From contig NZ_CP107780.1 of NCBI RefSeq assembly GCF_036345175.1, positions 6,758,001 to 6,822,000 of the forward strand: DNA of 64,000 nt, read 5' to 3'. The DNA is from Streptomyces sp. NBC_00576 (GTDB lineage: Bacteria; Actinomycetota; Actinomycetes; Streptomycetales; Streptomycetaceae). Below the pieces are notes generated by a model, which saw only the letters and a program-made list of their open reading frames with translations, did no database searches and was not told the DNA's origin. Below are positions 34,655 through 44,319 of this stretch, one piece after another (the stretch's first letter is position 1; every line of letters starts with the position of its first letter). Made by a program: the position numbers and the translations under genes.

Positions 34655-35506
34655 TCAGGCCTTGAGCGCGGCGGCGATCGACTCCGCGATCGGCGTGGTC
34701 GGGCGGCCGGTCAGACGGGACAGGTCGCCCGGGGTGCCGGCCAGCTCGCCCTGCTCGATGGCCGCGTCCACGCCCGCGAGGATGGTGGCGAGGCCCTCGG
34801 GCAGGCCGACGCCGGTCAGGATGCCGGTGTAGACCTCGACGGGGACGGCGTTGTAGGCGACGTCCTTGCCGGACTGCTTGGCCACCTCGGCGGCATACTC
34901 GGCGAAGCCCCAGTTGGTGTCGCCGCTCAGCTCGTACGTCGAGTTCTCGTGGCCCTCGCCGGTCAGCACCGCGACAGCGGCGGCGGCGTAGTCGGCGCGC
35001 GCGGCGGAGGCGACCCGGCCCTCGCCGGCGGCCTGGGTGACACCGTGCTCAAGGGCGACGGCGAGCTGCTCGGTGTAGTTCTCGTTGTACCAGCCGTTGC
35101 GCAGCAGCGAGTACGGGACGCCGGACTCGAGGATCGCCGCCTCGGTGCCCTTGTGGTCGTCGGCGAGCGCGGCCGTCAGGGTGCCCGGGGCGCTGGTGTA
35201 CGCGAGCAGCGCGGCGCCCGCGGCCTTGGCGGCGGCGAGGACGACCTTGTGCTGGCCGACGCGGCCCTTGTCGAACTCGTTGCCGGAGATGAGCAGCACC
35301 TTGTCGCCGGCGGCTATGACACCGTCGAAGGTCTCCGGGCTGTTGTAGTCGGCGACCGCGATCTTCACACCGCGGGCCGCGAAGCCGGACGCCTTCTCCG
35401 CGTCGCGCACGACGGCGGTGATCTGGTCGGCCGGAACCTTCTCCAGCAGCTGCTCGACTACATGACGACCGAGTTGGCCGGTGGCTCCGGTGACGACGAT
35501 GCTCAT
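34655..35506 (-). CDS. NmrA-like NAD(P)H:quinone oxidoreductase (QorB/Qor2 type)
   Basis: A 283-residue atypical short-chain dehydrogenase with N-terminal MSIVVTGATGQLGRHVVE (NAD(P)-binding) and SLLRNGWYNENYTEQL, characteristic of E. coli QorB (YtfG) and C. glutamicum Qor2. It reduces quinones by two electrons and so avoids semiquinone cycling. The ATG at 35506 follows AAGGAG. Divergently transcribed from an HxlR-family regulator with a 90-bp shared operator region, just as qor2/qorR are arranged in C. glutamicum. Confidence 0.9.
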   Translation of the reverse strand: MSIVVTGATGQLGRHVVEQLLEKVPADQITAVVRDAEKASGFAARGVKIAVADYNSPETFDGVIAAGDKVLLISGNEFDKGRVGQHKVVLAAAKAAGAALLAYTSAPGTLTAALADDHKGTEAAILESGVPYSLLRNGWYNENYTEQLAVALEHGVTQAAGEGRVASAARADYAAAAVAVLTGEGHENSTYELSGDTNWGFAEYAAEVAKQSGKDVAYNAVPVEVYTGILTGVGLPEGLATILAGVDAAIEQGELAGTPGDLSRLTGRPTTPIAESIAAALKA

Positions 35507-35567
35507 TGCGTATCTCCTTGTGGGGTGCGGGCTGGCACTAACCATAGGAGAAGCGCTAACTCTAGGA

Positions 35568-35594
35568 AAGTACCCACTTTCAAGTAAGGTACTT
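35568..35594. promoter_or_regulatory. Palindromic operator between quinone reductase and HxlR regulator genes
   Basis: A perfect inverted repeat AAGTACC-N13-GGTACTT ends 2 bp before the regulator's start codon. GTAAGGT within it would act as a -10 for the regulator gene, making its mRNA leaderless (start 6 bp on). The location fits an autoregulated HxlR-type repressor site controlling both genes. Confidence 0.65.
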
Positions 35595-35596
35595 AC

Positions 35597-36022
35597 ATGG
35601 CAGTAAGTGCGGCAGTAAGCGGTGAGGTCGAAGTCGTGGGCAAGTACGAGCCGGTGGGCGCCGAGGGGATGTGTCCGTACCGGCTGGTCCTGGAGCACGT
35701 CACCAGTCGCTGGGGTGTGCTCGTCCTCATGGAGCTGTTGGAGCGCTCGTACCGCTTCAGCGAGCTGCGCCGGGCCATCGGCAGGGTCAGCGAGAAGATG
35801 CTGACGCAGACCCTCCAGACGCTGGAGCGCGACGGTCTGGTCCACCGGGACGCGAAGCCGGTCATCCCGCCGCGCGTCGACTACTCGCTCACCGACCTCG
35901 GCCGCGAGGCCGCCACCCAGGTGCGGGCCCTGGCCGTGTGGACGGCGGAACGCATGCCGGACGTGGACCAGGCCCGCCGGACGTACGACGAGGCCCGGGT
36001 CGAAAGGACCCGGGCCCAGTAG
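35597..36022 (+). CDS. HxlR family redox-sensing regulator (QorR-like)
   Basis: A 141-residue winged-helix regulator. The DUF24/HxlR signature is complete: CPYRLVLEHVTSRWGVLVLMELLERSYRFSELRR, followed by KMLTQTLQTLERDGLVHR and VDYSLTDLG. One conserved cysteine, C25 (GMCPY), is the sensing thiol in family members such as QorR, HypR and YodB. Divergent placement next to the quinone reductase gene supports repression lifted by quinones or disulfide stress. A hairpin overlaps the last codons. Confidence 0.9.
   Translation: MAVSAAVSGEVEVVGKYEPVGAEGMCPYRLVLEHVTSRWGVLVLMELLERSYRFSELRRAIGRVSEKMLTQTLQTLERDGLVHRDAKPVIPPRVDYSLTDLGREAATQVRALAVWTAERMPDVDQARRTYDEARVERTRAQ
35992..36016 (+). terminator. Hairpin inside the last codons of the HxlR gene
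   Basis: A perfect 10-bp stem GGCCCGGGTC/GACCCGGGCC with loop GAAAG ends four bases before the TAG stop. It lies between convergent genes (39 bp gap) and is the only strong stem there, so it probably ends transcription on one or both strands. Confidence 0.5.
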
Positions 36023-36061
36023 CCACTCGTATCGTCTATGCCAACCGTCTGTCCCGATCGT

Positions 36062-37139
<1,078 letters not shown>

Positions 37140-37147
<8 letters not shown>

Positions 37148-39113
37148 CGATGGCCTCCTTGAGAGCCGTGGCGAGCTGTTCGGCCTTGAACGGCATGCCG
37201 TTGACCTGGTTGTACGAGTGGGCGTCCACCAGGTACTTCGCCCGGATCAGCGTGGCGAGCTGGCCGAGGTTCATCTCGGGGATCACGACCCGGTCGTACC
37301 GCCGCACCACCTCGCCGAGATTCCGCGGGAACGGATTGAGGTGGCGCAGATGAGCCTGCGCGATCGACTCCCCGGCCGCCCGCAGCCGGCGTACCGCTGC
37401 GGTGATCGGCCCGTACGTGGAACCCCAGCCCAGGACAAGGGTGTTGGCCGTGCCGGACGGGTCGTCGACCGCCAGATCCGGTACGTCGATGCCGTCGATC
37501 TTGGCCTGACGGGTACGGACCATCAGGTCGTGGTTGGCGGGGTCGTAGGAGATGTTGCCCGTGCCGTCCTGCTTCTCGATGCCACCGATGCGGTGTTCGA
37601 GCCCGGGGGTGCCAGGGATGGCCCAGGGGCGGGCGAGGGTCTGCGGGTCCCGCTTGTAGGGCCAGAAGACGTCGGTGCCGTCGTCGAGGGTGTGGTTGGG
37701 TCCCTGGGCGAACTGGACCCGCAGATCGGGGAGTTGGTCGACGTCGGGGATGCGCCAGGGCTCGGAGCCGTTGGCGAGGTATCCGTCGGAGAGCAGGAAG
37801 ACCGGGGTGCGGTAGGTGAGCGCGATACGGGCGGCTTCGATGACGGCGTCGAAGCAGTCGGCGGGGGTGCGCGGGGCCACGATCGGGACCGGGGCCTCAC
37901 CGTTGCGGCCGAACATGGCCTGAAGCAGATCGGCCTGCTCGGTCTTGGTCGGCAGCCCGGTGGAGGGCCCGCCCCGCTGGATGTCGATGACCAGCAACGG
38001 CAGTTCCATCGAAACCGCCAGCCCGATGGTCTCCGACTTCAGGGCCACGCCCGGCCCCGAGGTGGTGGTGACGCCCAGCGAACCGCCGAATGCGGCGCCC
38101 AACGCGGCCCCGATACCGGCGATTTCGTCCTCGGCCTGGAAAGTCCGGACACCGAAGTTCTTGTGTCTGCTGAGCTCGTGCAGGATGTCCGAGGCCGGCG
38201 TGATCGGGTAGGACCCCAAGTACAGCGGCAGATCAGCCTGTTGACCGGCCGCGATGAGCCCGTACGACAGGGCCAGGTTCCCCGAGATGTTGCGATAGGT
38301 GCCGGTGGGGAACGCGGTCGAGGCCGGCGCGACCTCGTAACTGACCGCGAAGTCCTCGGTCGTCTCCCCGAAGTTCCAACCGGCCCTGAACGCGGCCAGG
38401 TTGGCGGCCGCGATCTCGGGCTTCTTGGCGAACTTGGTGGCGAGGAACTTCTCGGTACCCGCGGTCGGCCGGTGGTACATCCAGCTCAACAGGCCCAGCG
38501 CGAACATGTTCTTGCTGCGCTCGGCCTCCTTGCGGGAGAGCGCGAACTCCTTGAGCGCCTCGACGGTGAGGGTGGTCAGCGGCACCGGATGCAGGCTGTA
38601 CCCGTCGAGCGAGCCGTCCTCCAACGGGGAGGCCGCATACCCCACCTTCTGCATGGCCCGCTTGGTGAACTCGTCCGTGTTGACGATGATCTCCGCGCCG
38701 CGCGGCACATCGGCGATGTTCGCCTTCAGTGCGGCCGGATTCATCGCGACGAGCACATTGGGCGCGTCGCCGGGCGTGAGGATGTCGTGGTCGGCGAAAT
38801 GCAGCTGGAACGAGGAAACGCCCGGCAGGGTGCCTGCGGGCGCTCGGATCTCGGCGGGGAAGTTCGGCAGAGTGGACAGATCGTTCCCGAAGGACGCCGT
38901 CTCGGAGGTGAAGCGGTCGCCCGTGAGCTGCATACCGTCCCCGGAGTCCCCCGCGAACCGAATAATCACCCGATCGAGGCGGCGTACGTCCTTCACGCCC
39001 GCCGGATTGCGCTGCTCTCCCACCACGGATCCGACGGCTCCGACGTCTGAGCCGGCCTTCTCCGCTGAACTGCCCGCTGAACTGTCCGCTGGACTGCTGA
39101 CCTGGCTGGTCAC
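37140..39113 (-). CDS. korA: 2-oxoacid:ferredoxin oxidoreductase subunit alpha (gamma-alpha fusion)
   Basis: A 657-residue fusion. The gamma domain is near residues 45-240 (IIRFAGDSGDGMQLTGDRF). The alpha pyrimidine-binding domain follows from about residue 260 and includes YPITPASDILHELSRH, FQAEDEIAGIGAALGAAFGG and TSGPGVALKSE. The C-terminal CoA-binding-type domain is near residues 520-650 (VLGWGSTYGPI). I chose the GTG at 39113 because AAGGAGG precedes it. The frame runs 53 codons further upstream without a ribosome site. It is the first gene of korAB, and a long hairpin lies in its 5' leader. Confidence 0.94.
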
Positions 39114-39140
39114 TGAACTGGACCTCCTTCGAGGCGGCGG

Positions 39141-39173
39141 CCTGGGAGCGGTCCTCCCGCGGACCCTCCCAGG
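39141..39173 (-). promoter_or_regulatory. Stable hairpin in the korA 5' leader
   Basis: Nested inverted repeats CCTGGGAG/CTCCCAGG and GGTCC/GGACC form a 13-bp stem with a single bulge and a six-base loop. It ends about 28 bp before the korA start, just upstream of the ribosome site. It could be a leader structure that affects korAB mRNA, or a terminator of the upstream response-regulator unit. Confidence 0.45.
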
Positions 39174-39314
39174 ATCAACAGTACGTCGGTAAGGGTGGCC
39201 TTCCCGGGACCGATCGCATGATGGACGCCATTTTGAGACGGTACGGCGCCCTGATTTGTCATGGGTTTCCACCCCGTGGCACTGACAGGGTGTCAGGCGG
39301 TCAAAGTCAGATGG

Positions 39315-39974
39315 TCAGGAGTTGAGATAGGTCAGAACGGCCAGAACGCGCCGGTGATCGCCGTCGCTGGGGGAGAGCCCCAGCTTCAGGAATATGTTGC
39401 TGACGTGCTTCTCGACGGCACCGTCACTCACCACGAGCTGCCGTGCGATGGCCGAATTGGTACGGCCCTCGGCCATGAGCCCCAGCACCTCGCGCTCCCG
39501 GGGAGTGAGCCCGGCGAGCACGTCCTGCTTACGGCTGCGGCCCAGCAACTGGGCCACGACCTCCGGATCGAGCGCGGTACCCCCCTGGGCCACCCGCACC
39601 ACCGCGTCCACGAACTCCCGCACCTCGGCGACCCGGTCCTTCAGCAGATACCCGACGCCCCGGCTGGACCCCGCGAGCAGCTCGGTCGCGTACCGCTCCT
39701 CGACGTACTGCGACAACACGAGCACACCGAGTTCCGGATGCGATTTCCGCAGCTGTACGGCGGCCCGGACTCCTTCGTCGGTATGGGTGGGCGGCATCCG
39801 CACATCCGCGACGACGACATCCGGGAGCTCGTCCTGCGCGGCGAGCTCGGTAATGGTCTTGATCAGCGCGACCCCGTCACCCACACCGGCGACGACATCA
39901 TGCCCACGGTCGGTCAACAACCGGGTCAGGCCCTCTCTCAGCAGCACTGAATCCTCGGCGATAACCACCCGCAC
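39315..39974 (-). CDS. NarL/FixJ family response regulator
   Basis: A 219-residue two-component regulator. The receiver is VRVVIAEDSVLLREGL at the start, with phosphoacceptor Asp in DVVVADVRMPP (near residue 53) and the lysine in YLLKDRV. A LuxR-type helix-turn-helix follows (LTPREREVLGLMAEGRTNSAIA). I prefer the GTG at 39974 because GGAGG precedes it; GTG at 39986 is also possible. It lies downstream of two sensor kinase genes on the same strand, separated by a dispersed repeat, and immediately upstream of korAB. Confidence 0.92.
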   Translation of the reverse strand: MRVVIAEDSVLLREGLTRLLTDRGHDVVAGVGDGVALIKTITELAAQDELPDVVVADVRMPPTHTDEGVRAAVQLRKSHPELGVLVLSQYVEERYATELLAGSSRGVGYLLKDRVAEVREFVDAVVRVAQGGTALDPEVVAQLLGRSRKQDVLAGLTPREREVLGLMAEGRTNSAIARQLVVSDGAVEKHVSNIFLKLGLSPSDGDHRRVLAVLTYLNS

Positions 39975-40112
39975 CCTGTCCTCCACGATTACTGGCCCCC
40001 CCACACCCCGTCCGAACACGAGGTTCCAGCATCCCAGTATTCGGACGAGGAGGGGGTTGTTGTCGCCGGCTTTTCCCACACCGACGGCACCACTCAAGCG
40101 CGGGCCGGCATT

Positions 40113-40230
40113 TTCAGCCCGTCCGGCGTTTGAGGACAAGCGCCTTCAGCGCGACCGGGGGTCTGGGGGCGGAGCCCCCAGGAACGGGATGGGACGGGTA
40201 AGGGCGGCGGGGGCGAAAAACCCGCCCCCC
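40113..40230 (-). repeat. Dispersed intergenic repeat, copy 2 (opposite orientation)
   Basis: On the minus strand this repeats the blocks of the 24674-24783 copy, including the perfect hairpin TGGGGGCGGAGCCCCCA (40164-40180) and CTTACCCGTCCC. It lies 8 bp after the stop of the nearer sensor kinase gene and upstream of the response regulator gene. It probably ends or tunes the kinase transcript. Confidence 0.7.
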
Positions 40231-40237
40231 ACCAGCC

Positions 40238-41617
40238 TCACCCCCGCCAAGGCAACTCCGCAGTAACCCGAGTGGGCCCACCCACCGGCGAATCCACCAC
40301 CAGAATCCCGTCCACCGCATCGAGCCGCCCCGCCAGCCCCGCCAACCCGGACCCGCCGGAGGCATCCGCACCCCCCACCCCGTCGTCCACCACCTGAAGC
40401 ATCAGCCGGTTCTCCACCCGCCACACATCCACCGACGCCCCCGTCGCCCGCGCATGCTTGCTCACGTTCTGCAGCAGCTCCGACACCGTGAAGTACGCGA
40501 TCCCCTCGATCGCCGCGGCCGGCCGCTCCGTCAGATCCACCTCCACCCGTACCGGCACCACACACCGGGAAGCCACCGCGGACAGCGCCGCATCCAGCCC
40601 CCGGTCCGTCAGCACCGCCGGATGGATCCCGCGCGCCAGATCCCGCAGCTCCTGCAGGGCCGTCTTCACCTCACCGTGCGCCTCGTCCACCATCCGCGCC
40701 GCAGCCCGCGGATCCTCCGTGAGCTTCTCCTTCGCCAGCCCGAGATCCATGGCCAGCGCCACCAGCCGCGCCTGTGCCCCGTCATGCAGATCCCGCTCGA
40801 TACGCCGCAGATCAGCCGCGGCGGTGTCGACGACGACCCCCCGGTCGGACTCCAGCTCGACGACCCGCGTCGCCAGCCGTGACGGCCCGAGCAGCCCCTG
40901 CACCATCACCCGGTCCACGAGGGTCAGCGCCCGCACGATCCAGGGCGTGGCCATGGTGAACGACAGCCCGACCAGAGCGGTCACTGTGATCTCGAACGGG
41001 TTGTCGAGATAGATGCTGTGGGTCTCGTCGCCGTACAGCTGGAGACCGTCCTGTCCGCCGTACATCGGGAAGAGCCAGAACCACAGCGGGTACGTGAGCA
41101 GCGCCCACCCGTACACCCAGAAAGTCACCGCGACCACGAACGAAAACATCGCCCACGGCAGATGCAGCACCGAGTAGAGCAGGTGCCGCCAGGAGGTACC
41201 GCTCTTGAGCACGGCCCCCATCCAGCCCGCCGCCCCGGACTTCCGTGCCCGCACCGGCTCCGGTTCGGGCATGTCGAGCCCGAGCAGCCCGCGCGCCATC
41301 TTCCGCTCCAGCACACCGAACCCCCGGCACCCTGCCAGGCCCACGGCCAGCACCGGAATCCCGAGGAAGGTGACGAGGAGAAGCGAGCCGGTGAAGGCCA
41401 GGGTGACGGCGTAGGAGAACACCAGCACGCTGACCGGCAGGCTCAGCAGCACATACCCGAACTCGCGCCAACTGCGCGCCTCGACGGGCGCCCGCAACGC
41501 GGCCGGCAACCGAGGACGCCGGCCCTGCCCGCGCCCGGTGCCCCCGTCGGCCGTCCCGTGGAATCCGGCCCCGGGGCCGCCCTGCTGCCCGTACCCCTGT
41601 CCGTACTCCATGGCCAT
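40238..41617 (-). CDS. Sensor histidine kinase (HisKA_3/NarX type), paralogue 1
   Basis: A 459-residue membrane kinase. Four to six helices and a sensor_3-type domain fill residues 45-250. The phosphoacceptor region is RRIERDLHDGAQARLVALAM (histidine near residue 290). The ATPase N box is FTVSELLQNVSKHA, and G1/G2 are DDGVGGAD and GLAGLAGRLDAVDG. The first 45 residues are Gly/Gln/Arg-rich and cytoplasmic. It shares long nearly identical stretches with the kinase just upstream. A non-canonical spacer of 182 bp separates them. Confidence 0.92.
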   Translation of the reverse strand: MAMEYGQGYGQQGGPGAGFHGTADGGTGRGQGRRPRLPAALRAPVEARSWREFGYVLLSLPVSVLVFSYAVTLAFTGSLLLVTFLGIPVLAVGLAGCRGFGVLERKMARGLLGLDMPEPEPVRARKSGAAGWMGAVLKSGTSWRHLLYSVLHLPWAMFSFVVAVTFWVYGWALLTYPLWFWLFPMYGGQDGLQLYGDETHSIYLDNPFEITVTALVGLSFTMATPWIVRALTLVDRVMVQGLLGPSRLATRVVELESDRGVVVDTAAADLRRIERDLHDGAQARLVALAMDLGLAKEKLTEDPRAAARMVDEAHGEVKTALQELRDLARGIHPAVLTDRGLDAALSAVASRCVVPVRVEVDLTERPAAAIEGIAYFTVSELLQNVSKHARATGASVDVWRVENRLMLQVVDDGVGGADASGGSGLAGLAGRLDAVDGILVVDSPVGGPTRVTAELPWRG

Positions 41618-41778
41618 CGATCCAGTCCGTTCTGCTAGTCAGCTCGTCACCAGCCGGCTCGTCTGTCTGTGTGCTCGCCGGCCGGTGTCCTGCTCGCCCT
41701 TCATCTCTCATCAGCTTGCTGGCCCCGAACCCCACGGACCATGGAGCACGTAGGCGTCTTCCCCCGGGGGTTTTCCCT

Positions 41779-41816
41779 ACCTACGCCTCGACCCGTTACC
41801 TACGCGTCGACCCGTT
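41779..41816 (-). repeat. 19-bp tandem duplication at the end of kinase paralogue 2
   Basis: Two adjacent 19-bp copies (ACCTACGCSTCGACCCGTT, one mismatch) span 41779-41797 and 41798-41816. The second encodes the last residues ERVDA and the stop of the kinase on the minus strand; the first lies just after the stop. This looks like a recent slippage duplication. Confidence 0.65.
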
Positions 41817-43011
41817 CCCGCCACGGCAGTTCGGCCGTGACCGTCGTGGGCCCGCCCTCGGGCGACTCGATGACGAACAGCCCGTCCACCGCGCCCAGCC
41901 GGTCCGCGAGTCCCGCCATCCCCGTACCGCCGTCGAGCCGCGCACCGCCGCGACCGTCGTCCCAGACCTGGATCAGCAGCCGGTCATCGGTACGCCAGAC
42001 GTCGACGGAGGCGTTCCGGGCGCCGCTGTGCTTGCTGACGTTCTGGAGCAGCTCGGAGACCGTGAAGTAGGCGATGCCCTCGATGGCGGCGGCCGGCCTG
42101 GCCGGCAAATCGGCGGTCACCTGCACCGGCACGGTGCACCGCGAGGCCACGGAGGACAGCGCCGCGTCGAGTCCGCGGTCGGTCAGAACGGCCGGATGGA
42201 TTCCGCGCGCCAGATCCCGCAGCTCCTGAAGCGCGAGCTTCACCTCGCCGTGCGCCTCCTCGACCATCGCCGCCACATGTTCGTCGGCCTGCCCCTCCAG
42301 GAGCTTCTCCTTGGCCAGCCCGAGGCCCATCGCGAGGTTCACCAGCCGGGCCTGCGCCCCGTCGTGCAGATCGCGCTCGATCCGCCGCAGATCGGCGGCG
42401 GCCGTGTCGACGACGACCCCCCGGTCGGACTCCAGTTCGGCGATACGGCGTTCCAGCTCGTCGGAGGGCGACAGCAGCCCGCGCACCATCACCCGGTCCA
42501 CGTTCGTGAGCCCCCGCGCCAGGAACGGCAGCACCGGCCACAGCACGAAGAGCGACACGAGCACCATGGAGAAGGTGAACACGCCCCAGGGCAGCCGGAC
42601 GAAGTCGTACAGCATGGTGCGCCAGCCGACCGGGTCCTTCAACGCCAGCATCAACCGCGCGAAGAACCCGAGTTCCCGGCCACGGGCACCCCGCCCGCCA
42701 CTCAGCGGCAGCGGACTCGGCTCGTCCACCCGCACCCCGAGCAGGGCCCTGGCCCGCGCCCGCTCGAACCGGCCCAGCAGACGGGCGCCCATGAGCCCGC
42801 CGGCGAGCATCGGAAGACCGACCACCGTGAGCGTGAGGAAGGAACCCACGCTCACCACGGTCACCACGTACACGAAACCGAACAACGCCATCGGCAGGTT
42901 GGTCAGGAGATGAGCGATCTCCTTCCAGGTGTGCGAGTCGAGAGCGAAACGGACAGGGGGCAGTCGGTCGCCCTCGGTTTCCGCGCTGGTGGCGGTGATA
43001 CGTGCGGTCAT
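41800..43011 (-). CDS. Sensor histidine kinase (HisKA_3/NarX type), paralogue 2
   Basis: A 403-residue kinase, tandem paralogue of the next gene. Four helices with short loops lie in residues 30-185. ESDRGVVVDTAAADLRRIER continues directly into the DLHDGAQARLVNLAMGLGLAKE phosphoacceptor region. The ATPase part has ELLQNVSKHSGARNASVDVW, DDGRGGARL and GMAGLADRLGAVDG. It is the first gene of the two-component locus and diverges from nuoA2 across 208 bp. The near-identity of catalytic cores but different sensor loops suggests two inputs converge on one regulator. Confidence 0.92.
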   Translation of the reverse strand: MTARITATSAETEGDRLPPVRFALDSHTWKEIAHLLTNLPMALFGFVYVVTVVSVGSFLTLTVVGLPMLAGGLMGARLLGRFERARARALLGVRVDEPSPLPLSGGRGARGRELGFFARLMLALKDPVGWRTMLYDFVRLPWGVFTFSMVLVSLFVLWPVLPFLARGLTNVDRVMVRGLLSPSDELERRIAELESDRGVVVDTAAADLRRIERDLHDGAQARLVNLAMGLGLAKEKLLEGQADEHVAAMVEEAHGEVKLALQELRDLARGIHPAVLTDRGLDAALSSVASRCTVPVQVTADLPARPAAAIEGIAYFTVSELLQNVSKHSGARNASVDVWRTDDRLLIQVWDDGRGGARLDGGTGMAGLADRLGAVDGLFVIESPEGGPTTVTAELPWRERVDA

Positions 43012-43126
43012 GCCCGCCAGCCTGCCCGCCCCCGCGCCATGGCGCCATGAGGCGGACCGCCCGGCGACCCGGGGGAAAACCCCACCTTGCGCAGGATCTC
43101 GGACATGGCCATGCGTGACGGGCTGC

Positions 43127-43154
43127 TTACGGTCTCTTTAGCAGGCCCTAGACT
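43127..43154 (+). promoter_or_regulatory. Candidate promoter of the second nuo cluster
   Basis: TTACGG and TAGACT are spaced 16 bp apart, about 65 bp upstream of the nuoA2 start, in the divergent region with the kinase gene. This is a fair match to the housekeeping consensus but is not proof. Confidence 0.35.
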
Positions 43155-43219
43155 CCCGTCCGTACAGATCGCCGAACACCAGAGGCGAGATCTACGAGGC
43201 CAGGGAGCGAGGGACGGAC

Positions 43220-43687
43220 GTGCCGGTACCGACCGCCGTAGCCACGACGGAGTACATCGCAGCGTCGGAACGCATCGCAGAGTCGAAGTACATCGAAGCG
43301 TCGAAGCACATCGCGGCGTCGGAGTATTTCCAGTCCTACTCCGTCGTCGGACTGCTCGCCGCGGTCGGCGTGCTCTTCGTCGCGGTCGCCTTCGGAGCCG
43401 GCCGCCTGCTGCGCCCCGTCGTCCCGACCCCCGAGAAACTCCTGACGTACGAGTGCGGTGTCGACCCCGTGGGCGAGGGCTGGGCTCACACCCAGGTCCG
43501 CTACTACGTCTACGCCTTCCTCTATGTCATCTTCGCCGTCGACTCGATCTTCCTGTTCCCGTGGGCGACCGTGTTCGCAGCCCCCGGCTACGGCGCGGCC
43601 ACCCTCGTCGAGATGTTCATCTTCCTCGGCTTCCTGGCCGTGGGCCTGCTCTACGCATACAAGAAGGGCGTCCTGACATGGACGTGA
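43220..43687 (+). CDS. nuoA2: NADH-quinone oxidoreductase subunit A, second cluster
   Basis: A 155-residue small membrane subunit with three helices. Family signatures are KLLTYECGVDPVGEGWAHTQVRYYVYAFLYVIFAVDSIFLFPWA. The first 40 residues are unusual: the six-residue pattern (E/K)(Y/R/H)IAAS occurs four times from an 18-bp DNA repeat, giving a charged, helical extension not found in normal NuoA. The start is GTG at 43220 after a G-rich ribosome site. The stop overlaps nuoB2 by 10 bp. Confidence 0.94.
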   Translation: MPVPTAVATTEYIAASERIAESKYIEASKHIAASEYFQSYSVVGLLAAVGVLFVAVAFGAGRLLRPVVPTPEKLLTYECGVDPVGEGWAHTQVRYYVYAFLYVIFAVDSIFLFPWATVFAAPGYGAATLVEMFIFLGFLAVGLLYAYKKGVLTWT

Positions 43688-44319
43688 CGCCAGAAACGAA
43701 TTCGCCGGCGCCTGTGCCAGTGCCTGTGTCGATGCCCGTTCTGCTGCCGGAGCCGAAACGCCTGGGCGCCCTCGCCCGGCTGGCCCCCGAGCCGATGAAG
43801 GTGGTCCTGAACTGGGGCCGCCGCTACTCGCTCTGGGTCTTCAACTTCGGCCTCGCCTGTTGCGCGATCGAGTTCATCGCCGCGTCCATGGCCCGCCACG
43901 ACTTCATCCGCCTCGGCGTGATCCCCTTCGCCCCCGGGCCGCGCCAGGCCGACCTGATGGTGGTCTCGGGCACGGTCACGGACAAGATGGCCCCGGCGGT
44001 ACGGCGCCTGTACGAACAGATGCCCGAGCCGAAGTACGTCATCTCCTTCGGCGCGTGCAGCAACTGCGGCGGCCCGTACTGGGACTCCTACTCGGTGACG
44101 AAGGGCGTCGACCAGATCATTCCGGTCGACGTGTACGTCCCCGGCTGCCCGCCCCGCCCCGAGGCGCTGCTCCAGGGCATCCTCAAACTCCAGGAGAAGA
44201 TCGCCCGGGAGTCCCTGGGCGAGCGGTACGCGTCCGGTGCGGCGACCCGCCCGACCCCGGCCGCACTCCAGAGCCCGCTGGTGCAGCCGCCGACCACAGG
44301 GGAGGGAACCGGAAGATGA
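43678..44319 (+). CDS. nuoB2: NADH-quinone oxidoreductase subunit B, second cluster
   Basis: A 213-residue subunit that holds the terminal N2 [4Fe-4S] cluster. All four ligands are visible: the tandem cysteines in FGLACCAIEF, the cysteine of SFGACSNCGGPYWDSY (family ligand position) and VYVPGCPPRPEALL. So N2 chemistry should be intact. The N-terminal Pro/Val-rich segment and the C-terminal 35 residues are extensions. The ATG at 43678 lies within the end of nuoA2. The stop overlaps nuoC2. Confidence 0.95.
   Translation: MDVTPETNSPAPVPVPVSMPVLLPEPKRLGALARLAPEPMKVVLNWGRRYSLWVFNFGLACCAIEFIAASMARHDFIRLGVIPFAPGPRQADLMVVSGTVTDKMAPAVRRLYEQMPEPKYVISFGACSNCGGPYWDSYSVTKGVDQIIPVDVYVPGCPPRPEALLQGILKLQEKIARESLGERYASGAATRPTPAALQSPLVQPPTTGEGTGR

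Noticed and set aside
39114..39272. 53-codon upstream extension of KorA
   Set aside because: It is Arg/Pro-rich and contains the leader hairpin; GTG at 39113 follows AAGGAGG.
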